In this document: positions 16,470 to 25,208 of the stretch, piece by piece
How the letters are laid out: every line of letters starts with the position of its first letter
Position numbering within the stretch: position 1 is the first letter of the stretch
NCBI RefSeq assembly: GCF_014773545.1
Contig: NZ_SDDV01000001.1
Span: 267,749 to 331,748 of the forward strand
Length of the DNA stretch: 64,000 nucleotides
From: Hydrogenophaga sp.
GTDB lineage: Bacteria > Pseudomonadota > Gammaproteobacteria > Burkholderiales > Burkholderiaceae_C
Reading direction: 5' to 3'
The notes under the pieces: model-generated
Database searches by the model: none
Told to the model about the DNA's origin: nothing
What the model saw: the letters and a program-made list of their open reading frames with translations, nothing else
Translations under genes and position numbers: made by a program

Positions 16470-18044
16470 ATGACCACATCAAACAAACGGCTCGCGGCCC
16501 TTGCAGACGAGCGCTTGCGCGGTATGCGGCGCGGCCTGGAAAAAGAAAGCCTGCGGGTGCGGCCCGACGCTCAACTGGCCTTGACGCCGCACCCGCAGGT
16601 GCTGGGCAGTGCGCTGGCGCATTCGCACATCACCACCGACTTCAGCGAAGCGCAGCTTGAATTCATTACCGGCGTGCACGACAGCGTGCGCGCCTGCCTG
16701 AATGAACTGACCGAAATTCACCAATTCACTCTGCACAGCTTGCAGCAGGTTCAGCAGGGCGGCGGCGCTGAAATGCTCTGGGTCGCCAGCATGCCGTGCG
16801 TCCTGCCAGCCGACGAGACGATTCCGATTGGTGTCTACGGATCGTCCAACGTCGGGCGTGCCAAGAGCGTCTACCGCATGGGTCTGGGCCACCGCTACGG
16901 CCGCCGCATGCAGACCATTTCGGGCATTCACTACAACTGGTCGCTGCCCGGGGTGAGCGACGACGGTTATTTTGCGCTGATCCGCAACTTTCGCCGCCAT
17001 GCGTTTGTTTTGCTGACTTTGCTGGGCGCATCGCCCGCAGTCTGCTCCAGCTTCGTCGAAGGCCGCACGCACGAGCTGCAGGCGCTGGGGCAGGGCAGCA
17101 CCTTGCACATGCCGCACGGCACGTCCTTGCGCATGGGGCGTCTGGGCTATCAGAGCGCGGCGCAGGCCACGCTGGATGTGAGTTACAACGATTTAGAGGG
17201 CTATGCGGCCTCGCTGCAAAGCGCGCTCACACAGCCCTGGCCGGCGTACGAAAGCGTGGGTATTCGCAACCCCGGCGGCGATTACAACCAGATTGCCACC
17301 TCGCTGCTGCAAATCGAAAACGAGTTTTACGGCAGCATCCGCCCCAAGCGCGTGACGGCGCCGGGCGAGCGGCCCTTGCACGCCCTGCGCGAGCGCGGCG
17401 TCGAGTACATCGAGGTGCGGCTGCTCGACCTCGATCCGTTCGAGCCGATCGGCATTTCGGCCGCCACGCTGCACCTGCTCGACGTGTTTTTGTTGCACTG
17501 TCTGCTGAGCGACAGCCCGCCTGACTCACCGGCCGAAAACCGCGAGCTGGCGCACAACCAGCAGCTCAGCGCCGCGCGCGGGCGCACACCCGGTCTGTGC
17601 CTGTGGCGCGCCGGGCAAAGCATTTCGCAGCAGCAGTGGGGCCTGGAGCTGCTGGAGCAGTTGCCACCGATCGCGCGCCGGCTCGATGAGCTGCATGGGG
17701 GCGACGCCCACGCGCAGGCTGTGGCGCAGGCCAAGGCAGCCTGGCTGGCGCCTGCTTGCCTGCCCGCAGCGCGCGTGCTCGGCGCCATGCGCGAGCAGCA
17801 CGCCGATTCGTTTCTTGATTTTTCACTGGCGCAGTCAAAGCATACGCAGCGCGAGCTGCTGGCGCTGCCCTGGAGTCAGCAGCAGCAAGCGCGCTTTGAA
17901 GCCTTGGCGGCGCAGTCATGGAGCAAGCAGCGCGCCATCGAGGCGGCCGACACGCTGCCGTTTGAAACCTACCGGCAGCAATACCTTGCTAGCGAGCGCC
18001 TGGGTCGGGCGCCGGGTCAGACGCGCAGCGCGGCCAAGTCCTGA
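16470..18044 (+). CDS. gshA: Glutamate-cysteine ligase GshA
   Basis: 524 residues from ATG 16470 (MTTSNKRLAAL). It is a class 1 (proteobacterial) gamma-glutamylcysteine synthetase: RGLEKESLRV, HITTDFSEAQLEFITG, the SSNVGRAKSVYRMGLGHRYGRRMQTISGIHYNWS block and ALRERGVEYIEVRLLDLDPFEP. It catalyses the ATP-dependent first step of glutathione synthesis in the cytoplasm. gshB is not in the window. A GTG at 16431 would add 13 unconserved residues. Confidence 0.93.
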   Translation: MTTSNKRLAALADERLRGMRRGLEKESLRVRPDAQLALTPHPQVLGSALAHSHITTDFSEAQLEFITGVHDSVRACLNELTEIHQFTLHSLQQVQQGGGAEMLWVASMPCVLPADETIPIGVYGSSNVGRAKSVYRMGLGHRYGRRMQTISGIHYNWSLPGVSDDGYFALIRNFRRHAFVLLTLLGASPAVCSSFVEGRTHELQALGQGSTLHMPHGTSLRMGRLGYQSAAQATLDVSYNDLEGYAASLQSALTQPWPAYESVGIRNPGGDYNQIATSLLQIENEFYGSIRPKRVTAPGERPLHALRERGVEYIEVRLLDLDPFEPIGISAATLHLLDVFLLHCLLSDSPPDSPAENRELAHNQQLSAARGRTPGLCLWRAGQSISQQQWGLELLEQLPPIARRLDELHGGDAHAQAVAQAKAAWLAPACLPAARVLGAMREQHADSFLDFSLAQSKHTQRELLALPWSQQQQARFEALAAQSWSKQRAIEAADTLPFETYRQQYLASERLGRAPGQTRSAAKS

Positions 18045-18182
18045 CTGCTTATAAAACAGGCATGATGATTCAAGTGTTTATGAATCAATGGCTTGCGGCT
18101 GCCGTACAGAATCGATGCGGGTTTATGCACAGGTTTTTCCCCGTTTTGCAGGGACAAGTCGGCGCCATGTGGACGGGTGCGC

Positions 18183-18806
18183 TCAGGCCGCGAGTGCCTG
18201 CCCCCAGTAGTGGAACGTCCAGGGTTTGGGGCCGCGCAGGTAGCCGGTGTTGAGTGGCGCACAAACAAAACCGGCCGCATGCAGCAGCGCTGGCACGTCG
18301 CGGTTGAGGTGGCAGCCGCCGGCCAGTCGCCCCCACAGCGGTTGCAGCCGGTCCTGCCAGCGTGCCACGTAGGCGTCCGGGGCGCGGCCGTGTTCGCAAA
18401 ACAGCAGCACGCCGCCGGGCGCGAGCACGCGACGCATCTCGCGCAGTGCGGCAAGCGGGTCGGGAATCGAACACAGCGTGTAGGTCAACACCACCGAGTC
18501 GAAGCTGGCGTCGGGCCGGGGGATGAGTTCGGCGCTCAAGCCGAGCAACTCGACCTCGATGCCAGCCGCCTTGATGCGACGGCGTGCGCGCGGCTGCATC
18601 TCCAGGCCGGGGTCGATGCCGGTGATGCGCTGCACGCGCGAACGGTCGTAATGCGGCAGATTGAGCCCGGTGCCGATACCGACTTCAAGCACGCGCCCGT
18701 GCGCCAGCGGCACCACCTGCGCGCGCATGCGCGCGATCATGGGCAGGCCGCAGGCCAAGTCTAGCGCCCAGGCAAACAGGTGACGGTGCAGGCAAGACCA
18801 GCACAT
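18183..18806 (-). CDS. Class I SAM-dependent methyltransferase (Methyltransf_11 type)
   Basis: 207 residues. The SAM motif I is VLEVGIGTGLNLPHY, motif II covers GIDPGLEMQPRARRR, and SFDSVVLTYTLCSIPDPLAALREMRRVLAPGGVLLFCEHG matches motifs III-IV of UbiE/phospholipid methyltransferase-like enzymes. The substrate is unknown. The HYWGQALAA end resembles the bacterial METTL7-like group. Convergent with gshA; divergent from the GTPase gene. Confidence 0.82.
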   Translation of the reverse strand: MCWSCLHRHLFAWALDLACGLPMIARMRAQVVPLAHGRVLEVGIGTGLNLPHYDRSRVQRITGIDPGLEMQPRARRRIKAAGIEVELLGLSAELIPRPDASFDSVVLTYTLCSIPDPLAALREMRRVLAPGGVLLFCEHGRAPDAYVARWQDRLQPLWGRLAGGCHLNRDVPALLHAAGFVCAPLNTGYLRGPKPWTFHYWGQALAA

Positions 18807-18992
18807 CAGGTCGGCCCCTGGTGCCTGCTCGCGTGGGTGTGGTGGCCGGCGCGGCCGTGGGCGCGGGAGTCGTGCACGGGTTCCTCTGCGACGTCAAAGC
18901 GTTCATTGTGGCACGCTGCTACGGCGCTGAGGGCGCACAATCGCCTGCCTGGCAGCCTGGCGGTGCTGCTGCATAACCCAAGAGCCGATTTC

Positions 18993-19919
18993 ATGAGCAT
19001 TCAGTGGTTTCCCGGACATATGCACCTGACGCGCAAGGCGATTACCGAGCGCGTGAAAGACATCGACGTGGTGATTGAAATGCTCGATGCGCGTCTGCCC
19101 GGCTCCAGCGCCAACCCGCTGCTGGCAGAACTCACCAGCGGGCGACCCACGCTCAAGCTGCTCAACAAGCAAGACCTGGCCGATTCGGTGCGCACCAAGC
19201 TCTGGTTGGCGCACTTCAACGCAATGCCCCGAACGCAGGCCATGGCCTCGGACGCCAACGTTGCCGCTCCAGCGCGTATGCTGGTGGCCGCTTGTTCGGC
19301 TCTGGCGCCCCTGCGCGGCACGGCGGTCAAACCGATGCGGGTGCTGATTTGCGGGGTTCCGAACGTCGGCAAGTCGACGCTGATCAACACCTTGGCGGGG
19401 CGGCGTGCGGCCAAGACCGGCGACGAGGCGGGGATGACGCGCCGGGAGCAGCGCATCGTGCTGGCCGATCATTTTTATTTGTTCGACACCCCAGGCATGT
19501 TATGGCCGCGCATTGGCGTGCCCGAGAGCGGATCGAACTTGGCCGCCAGCGGTGCTGTAGGTCGCAACGCCTACGACGAGCAGGAGGTGGCGCTGGAGTT
19601 GTTGGCCCGTATCAAGCAGCCCTATGCGGCCTTGCTGCTGGCGCGCTACCGGCTGGGCCTGTTGCCCGAACAAGTGGCCGATCTGGGCGAGCAGGACTTG
19701 TTGCGGGCGATTGCCCGCCAGCGGGGTGCGCTTACCGCGGGTGCGCGGATCGACTGGCAAAAAGCAGCCGAAATTGTGCTGAGCGATTTTCGATCGCATC
19801 AAATCGGGTGCATGACCTTGGAGACACCGCAGCAGTTTGCCCATTGGACAGACGCCGCTTTGCAGGCCGACGCGCAGCGCCAGGCACGTCAGCAGCAACG
19901 GCGCAGCAAGCTGCGCTAG
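18993..19919 (+). CDS. ylqF: Ribosome biogenesis GTPase YlqF/RbgA
   Basis: 308 residues from ATG 18993 (MSIQWFPGHMHLTRK). The GTPase domain is circularly permuted: NKQD (G4) comes first, then the P-loop GVPNVGKSTLIN (G1), G2 at AGMTRREQ and DTPG (G3). This order defines the YlqF/RbgA family, which matures the large ribosomal subunit. The frame is open upstream but the PGHM opening fixes the start. Confidence 0.9.
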   Translation: MSIQWFPGHMHLTRKAITERVKDIDVVIEMLDARLPGSSANPLLAELTSGRPTLKLLNKQDLADSVRTKLWLAHFNAMPRTQAMASDANVAAPARMLVAACSALAPLRGTAVKPMRVLICGVPNVGKSTLINTLAGRRAAKTGDEAGMTRREQRIVLADHFYLFDTPGMLWPRIGVPESGSNLAASGAVGRNAYDEQEVALELLARIKQPYAALLLARYRLGLLPEQVADLGEQDLLRAIARQRGALTAGARIDWQKAAEIVLSDFRSHQIGCMTLETPQQFAHWTDAALQADAQRQARQQQRRSKLR

Positions 19920-20024
19920 CGCTTGACCGTGTGCCCGCTGCGACTGAGCTGCAGGCCCGCAGCTCAGCCGCAACCGAGCCGTCCGCCGTGAGTCACAGCG
20001 GCGAGCGCTGGCCGTGCATCGGTA

Positions 20025-20168
20025 TTACTTTTTCTTTTCTTTGCCGCGCGCCGGCACCGCCGTCACCGGCGGTGTGGGACGGTCCGAGGTGGCCGGTCCC
20101 TTGGGGGCCGAGCTGTCCTTTTTCGGTTTTTTCTTCAGTTTTTCGCTGTGCTGCGCTTTGTCGCCCAT
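20025..20168 (-). CDS. 47-residue lysine/proline-rich basic protein
   Basis: A short frame from ATG 20168 to TAA 20025 opens with MGDKAQHSEKLKKKPKKD and closes with a KEKKK tail. A good GGGAG ribosome-binding site lies 7 bases upstream. The product is highly basic and probably unstructured. Small proteins starting MGDK and rich in Lys are common in Burkholderiales; no function is assigned. It is divergent from uvrD. Confidence 0.6.
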   Translation of the reverse strand: MGDKAQHSEKLKKKPKKDSSAPKGPATSDRPTPPVTAVPARGKEKKK

Positions 20169-20298
20169 GATCTGCTCCCATTGCCACCGCACCATGCAGT
20201 CAGCCAGCCCCTATGTTAAGCGACTTGAACCCGGTGCTGCGCCGTGTGCAGCTGCCGTTTTTTCGGGCTGGGTGCGGACGCTTTCTACAATCACCGGC

Positions 20299-22620
20299 AT
20301 GTCACTGAAAGAATTCACCGCGTCGTCCCCGCTGTTGGCGGGCCTTAACCCCGAGCAGCGTGCCGCTGTCACGCTGGCGCCCGAGCACGCGCTGATTTTG
20401 GCCGGTGCTGGCTCGGGCAAGACGCGTGTGCTGACCACCCGTATTGCCTGGCTGCTGCAAACCGGCCAAGTTTCGCCTGCTGGCGTACTGGCTGTGACTT
20501 TTACCAACAAGGCTGCCAGAGAAATGATGACGCGGCTGACGAGCATGTTGCCGCTCAACGTGCGCGGCATGTGGATCGGCACTTTTCATGGTCTGTGCCA
20601 CCGCATGCTGCGCGCGCACCATCTGTTGGCCCGCTTGCCGGCCACGTTTCAGATTCTGGATGCGCAAGATCAATTGGCGGCCATCAAGCGCTTGTGCCGA
20701 CAGTTCAATGTCGACGAACTGCGTTACCCGCCCAAGGCTTTGCAATCGTTCATCAGCGGCTGCAAGGAAGACAGCATGCGCCCATGCGACGTGCCTGCGC
20801 GCGACCCAGACACGCGCAAATGGGTCGAACTGTACGAGCTGTACGAGGCGCAATGCCAGCGCGAAGGGGTGGTCGATTTTGGCGAGCTGATGCTGCGCAG
20901 CTTCGAGCTGCTGCGCGACAACGACCCGGTGCGCGCGCACTATCAGCAGCGCTTTCGCCACCTACTGATCGACGAGTTCCAGGACACCAACCGGCTGCAA
21001 TACGCCTGGATCAAAGCTTTGTGTGCCCCGCCGCTTGGTGTGGCTGTGCCGTTGGCTGCTCAAGCGGTGTTCGCGGTCGGCGACGACGACCAGAGCATTT
21101 ACGCCTTTCGTGGCGCGCGGGTGGGCAATATGGCCGATTTTGTGCGCGAATACCAGGTGCGCCAGCAGATCAAGCTGGAGCAGAACTACCGCAGTTGCAG
21201 CAACATACTGGATTCGGCCAACCAACTCATCAGCCACAACAGCCAGCGCCTGGGCAAGAATCTGCGCACCGACGCTGGCGCAGGCGAACCAGTACGGGTG
21301 TTCGAGGCCACGAGTGACTTTGCCGAGGCGCAGTGGATGGTCGACGAAATCAGACAACTGGTGTCCGAAGGCGTTGCGCGCAGCCAGATCGCCGTGCTCT
21401 ACCGCAGCAACGCACAAAGCCGGGTGCTCGAGGGCGCCCTGTTTAGCGCCGGACTGCCGTACCGCGTCTACGGTGGTCTGCGTTTCTTCGAGCGCGCCGA
21501 AATCAAGCACGCGCTGGCTTATTTGCGCCTGCTGGAAAATCCCCACGACGACAACAGTTTCTTGCGCGTGGTGAATTTTCCGCCGCGCGGCGTGGGCGCG
21601 CGCAGCCTGGAGCAGTTGCAAGACGCGGCGCGCGCGCGCACCTGCTCCTTGCACGACGCAGTAGGCGCTGTGAGCGGGCGCGCCGGGGCGGCACTGGGTG
21701 CTTTCAAAGCCCAACTGGACGTGTTGCGCGAGCAGACGCCTGGGCTGACGCTGCGCCAAATCATCGAACTGATGTTGCAACACAGCGCTTTATTGGCGCA
21801 CTACCGCGCCGAGCGCGAAGCTCAGGATCGGGTGGAAAACCTGGAAGAACTGGTCAATGCGGCCGAGAGTTTCGTCACCCAGGAAGGCTTTGGGCGCGAT
21901 GCACTGGCACTGCCGCAGGGCGCACAGGGGTCAGCACCCGAGCTGGACGCTGGCAGCGGCGAGACCATGAGCCCGCTGGCGGCCTTTTTGAGCCACGCCG
22001 CGCTCGAAGCGGGAGATAACCAGGCGCAGGCCGGTCAAGACGCGGTGCAATTGATGACGGTGCACGCCTCCAAGGGATTGGAATTCGACTGCGTTTTCAT
22101 CACCGGCATGGAAGAGGGCTTGTTTCCGCACCAAAATGCCATGAACGAGCGCAGCGGCCTGGAGGAAGAGCGCCGCCTGCTGTACGTGGCGATCACACGA
22201 GCGCGCGCACGTCTGTACCTGAGCCACTCGCAAACGCGTATGCTGCACGGGCAGACGCGCTCCCACCCGATCAGCCGCTTTTATGACGAGCTGCCGCCGG
22301 CCTGCTTGAAATGGCTGACGCCGAGGTTGCCACAGAGGGGCGGTGCCGCTACCGACGCTGCCGCTTGGACGAAGCCGGCTTGGTCGGACGGATGGAAAGA
22401 ACGCAGCAGTGCTTTGGGCTTGGGGAAAAACGACCCCGAACCGTCACGCGGCACCTCACTCAAGGTGGGTCAGAAGGTGTTTCACAACAAGTTCGGCGAA
22501 GGCAAGGTGTTGGCGCTGGAGGGTGCGGCGGCTGATGTGCGTGCCCAGATCGGTTTTACGCGCCACGGCGTGAAGTGGCTGGCCTTGAGCGTGGCCAAAC
22601 TCACGCCGCTGGACGACTGA
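20299..22620 (+). CDS. uvrD: ATP-dependent DNA helicase UvrD/Rep (superfamily 1)
   Basis: 773 residues from ATG 20299 (MSLKEFTASSPLLAGLNPEQ). Motifs in order: Q-motif LNPEQRAAV, Walker A AGAGSGKT, Ia VTFTNKAAREM, II LLIDEFQDTN, III VGDDDQSIYAFRGA, IV QNYRS, V MTVHASKGLEFDCVFI and VI EERRLLYVAITRAR. The C-terminal GQKVFHNKFGEGKV forms the Tudor-like tail of UvrD/PcrA. It unwinds DNA 3'-5' in excision and mismatch repair. A TACAAT box lies just upstream (about 20285-20290). Confidence 0.93.
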   Translation: MSLKEFTASSPLLAGLNPEQRAAVTLAPEHALILAGAGSGKTRVLTTRIAWLLQTGQVSPAGVLAVTFTNKAAREMMTRLTSMLPLNVRGMWIGTFHGLCHRMLRAHHLLARLPATFQILDAQDQLAAIKRLCRQFNVDELRYPPKALQSFISGCKEDSMRPCDVPARDPDTRKWVELYELYEAQCQREGVVDFGELMLRSFELLRDNDPVRAHYQQRFRHLLIDEFQDTNRLQYAWIKALCAPPLGVAVPLAAQAVFAVGDDDQSIYAFRGARVGNMADFVREYQVRQQIKLEQNYRSCSNILDSANQLISHNSQRLGKNLRTDAGAGEPVRVFEATSDFAEAQWMVDEIRQLVSEGVARSQIAVLYRSNAQSRVLEGALFSAGLPYRVYGGLRFFERAEIKHALAYLRLLENPHDDNSFLRVVNFPPRGVGARSLEQLQDAARARTCSLHDAVGAVSGRAGAALGAFKAQLDVLREQTPGLTLRQIIELMLQHSALLAHYRAEREAQDRVENLEELVNAAESFVTQEGFGRDALALPQGAQGSAPELDAGSGETMSPLAAFLSHAALEAGDNQAQAGQDAVQLMTVHASKGLEFDCVFITGMEEGLFPHQNAMNERSGLEEERRLLYVAITRARARLYLSHSQTRMLHGQTRSHPISRFYDELPPACLKWLTPRLPQRGGAATDAAAWTKPAWSDGWKERSSALGLGKNDPEPSRGTSLKVGQKVFHNKFGEGKVLALEGAAADVRAQIGFTRHGVKWLALSVAKLTPLDD

Positions 22621-22676
22621 TCCGATGCGGTCCGATCCGCGCCAGCCCTTGTCGGCAGCACGCGGTCGAGCCGAGT

Positions 22677-22976
22677 TCAGGCGATTTTTTTTGCCCCTGC
22701 TTCAGTGAAAGGGCTGGTCTCGCTTTGCGCCTGCAGATCGGCGTGTTGCATCGACAAGTCGAGCAAGCGCCCCTTGCTGGCATAGTAGCGATCGAGCCGC
22801 CACTCGTTCAACAAATCCAGCGCCAGGCCAAAGTCGTCGAAGTCGAGCTGGTACAGGTCGGCGAGTTGGAACGGCGTCTGCGACTCCAGCGCCAGCACCA
22901 GCCGGGAGAAAATTTCCGCCGCCGGATTATTGGGCTGGTTTTCGATCCGTTTTCTGACTAACTTCAGGGCTCGCAT
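22677..22976 (-). CDS. Conserved hypothetical protein (~99 aa)
   Basis: About 99 residues from ATG 22976 (MRALKLVRKRIENQPNNPAAEIF). This start is favoured because AGGAG lies 8 bases upstream; the ATG at 22982 would be only 2 bases from it. The protein is mostly helical and acidic in the middle (ADLYQLDFDDFGLALDLLNEWRLDRYY), with no known domain recognised. It is convergent with uvrD and divergent from the PhoU-like gene. Confidence 0.6.
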   Translation of the reverse strand: MRALKLVRKRIENQPNNPAAEIFSRLVLALESQTPFQLADLYQLDFDDFGLALDLLNEWRLDRYYASKGRLLDLSMQHADLQAQSETSPFTEAGAKKIA

Positions 22977-23244
22977 GCTCATTTCTCCTGTATTTCCAAA
23001 AACCTGCGAGACCAAACCCGCTGGTGATCAACCGGCTTCGGCTCGGTCACGGGCAAGCATAGCGCGCCAGGCCGTGTGTTTCATGTCAAAAAAATGACAG
23101 AAACCAGGCTGGCGCATTTTCTTGTTCGGGGTCAAACTCGGGGTCAAACAGCCACTCGACGCAGCTGCGCGACGGGCGTTTTCACCAATTCGCCATACTA
23201 GAACCGGATGATGCGAGGTTGTTGACAACACCAAGGATGGATGC

Positions 23245-25185
23245 ATGGAGAAACAAAAAGCGGTGGCCTCGCTCGGACAGCCTTCGCTGCTGCTGCCGGC
23301 CTGGATCAAAGTGGCCTTGCAGGCGAATGACCGTCTGAAGCTGTATCTCTCGGTGATGCAGTCGGCGGCGCTGCGCGCTGCCGATCCGGCCAGCAGTTCG
23401 CCCGACTGGGCGCGCGAGATGGCGCAACTGGGTTTGCGCGACGCGGTCTGGCTCAAAGAGGTGGCCAAGACGACCTACTTGCAGGATCAGGTCTTGATCG
23501 TGTCTGAGCTCGCGCAATGGCTGGCGGCATTGGCGGCCGATCTGAGCCTGATGGCGCGGCCGCTGTGCGACGTGGCCGAGCACCGCGATGCCGCCCTGGC
23601 GGCACGGCGCGACCGATGGTTGCAGGAAATCGAGACTTTGAGCGACGAGGAGGGCCTGAGCCTGGCCGCGCTCAACAGCTTGACGCACGGCAACCGGCGT
23701 GTCGGCGACAGCCTGCACCTGCTGGTGATGGACTTGCACAAGCAGCTCAATGCGATGGCGGTGGCGGTGGCGACCGAAAACATAGACGGCGCGCACGTCT
23801 GGCAGGTCGACGAGGCCGACCGGCCCTTGATCCGGGCTTTCATGCGCGGCTTGGCGCGCACCGCCGCGCTCAAGTTCAACCACCCTGGCCTGGACACCGC
23901 CGTCACCCGTGACGGCGCGCGTCTGTTGATTCAGAACGACATCGGCACCAATGACGCGCATGTGCTGGTGATCCAGGTCGAAGGCCAGACGATTCACTTG
24001 TGCTATTCCGACCTGCATCCGACACGCTTTGATTTTTTCCGTCAGATGCTGCAGCAGCGCGGCTTTGTCTGGACCGTGTTCGAGCCCAGGGTCAGTGGCG
24101 AGCTCAATCAAGGCAAGCCCTACCACGTGGGCAACGCGGTGTTCAAGGCCGACGATCTGGTCGAGCTGCAAAACGCACTGGAAGCCGTGGCTTCGCGCAT
24201 CGTGTTCGTGATCGACTGGAACCGCGCCCGCAAGCGCTTGCAGTTCTTCGTGCGCAAACCGGTGGCGCTGGCGGTGCTGCGCTTTGCCGCCGAACACGAC
24301 CTGGGCCACATGGCCTGGTTGCTCGCCGGCGGCGAACAACTGGTGTTCGAGGCCATGCAGACGATAGACAGCGAGGCGTTTCGCATCGGTGACCGGCTCG
24401 ACCTGGTGCTGGGCGAGGCGGTCGCACAGGCTTTTTTGCAGGATTTGCTGCGCATGGCCAGCGTCAAGCTGCGCCAGCAGCAGCCGGTGGGATTGATCGC
24501 CGACGAAGCGCGGCTGCTGCTGGCGCGCGTGCTGCGCCGGCGCACCTTCGAGTTTGACTTGCTGGCCGAACACGCGGCTTACTGCCACGCGCTGGCGCTG
24601 TCTTTGAGCGATGCATTTGAGTTTGGCAGCGACAGCGCCGAAGCGGCGCAGCGCGCCAAGGCCTGGGAACGCAAGGCTGACCATTTGCTGATGGAGGCGC
24701 GCCGGCGCGCCGAGCGGCAAACCCGCTGGCTGCCGATGGTGCATTTGCTGGAAGCCTCGGACGACATCGCCGACGCGCTCGAAGAGGCCAGCTTTTTGCA
24801 CCACCTGCTGCTGGCGTCTCCGCTGCCCGAACTGCCAGCGCCGGTGCTGCGGGTGCTGGCTGAACTGGCCGACACCACGCTGGCAGCGATTCAAGATCAG
24901 GTCAAAGCGATCGAGATCGCCCGCCACATGAGCGAGCAGGTCGAACCCAGCGACAGCGAAGCCTTTTTGCAGACGCTGTGGCGCATGTTGCGTGCCGAGC
25001 GCATTTGTGATGACCTGCTGCGCAGCGCGCGGGAAAAAATCGTGCTGCACCTGCACGCCCACCCGACCGCTTTTTCACTCGCCACCGAACTCGCCGCCAC
25101 CATTGAAAACGCCACCGACAGCCTGCTGAGCGCCGGCTATGCGCTGCGCAAGCTGGTGTTCAGCAAGTCCGGTCTGGCTGCCTGA
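23245..25185 (+). CDS. Large protein with C-terminal PhoU/DUF47-like region
   Basis: 646 residues, mainly helical, with no signal peptide. The last ~190 residues have the pattern of DUF47/PhoU-like helical bundles (RAKAWERKADHLLMEARRRAE...MVHLLEASDDIADALEEASFLHHLL). The first ~450 residues include a possible regulatory fold (GARLLIQNDIGTNDAHVLVIQVEGQTIHLCYSDLHP) that I cannot name. It is 23 bases upstream of the PPDK-like gene, suggesting one operon and a shared role in phosphate-linked or phosphotransfer control. That role is an inference. Confidence 0.75.
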   Translation: MEKQKAVASLGQPSLLLPAWIKVALQANDRLKLYLSVMQSAALRAADPASSSPDWAREMAQLGLRDAVWLKEVAKTTYLQDQVLIVSELAQWLAALAADLSLMARPLCDVAEHRDAALAARRDRWLQEIETLSDEEGLSLAALNSLTHGNRRVGDSLHLLVMDLHKQLNAMAVAVATENIDGAHVWQVDEADRPLIRAFMRGLARTAALKFNHPGLDTAVTRDGARLLIQNDIGTNDAHVLVIQVEGQTIHLCYSDLHPTRFDFFRQMLQQRGFVWTVFEPRVSGELNQGKPYHVGNAVFKADDLVELQNALEAVASRIVFVIDWNRARKRLQFFVRKPVALAVLRFAAEHDLGHMAWLLAGGEQLVFEAMQTIDSEAFRIGDRLDLVLGEAVAQAFLQDLLRMASVKLRQQQPVGLIADEARLLLARVLRRRTFEFDLLAEHAAYCHALALSLSDAFEFGSDSAEAAQRAKAWERKADHLLMEARRRAERQTRWLPMVHLLEASDDIADALEEASFLHHLLLASPLPELPAPVLRVLAELADTTLAAIQDQVKAIEIARHMSEQVEPSDSEAFLQTLWRMLRAERICDDLLRSAREKIVLHLHAHPTAFSLATELAATIENATDSLLSAGYALRKLVFSKSGLAA

Positions 25186-25208
25186 GCAGCCGCCTCGACG
25201 AAAATCCC

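Noticed and set aside
18123..18131. TTATGCACA as a DnaA box or origin
   Set aside because: A single site in a convergent gap with no dnaA/dnaN genes or box cluster.
23182..25062. A 626-codon open frame opposite the PhoU-like gene
   Set aside because: Gln/His/Arg-rich low-complexity product; the plus-strand gene has the ribosome-binding context and operon partner.
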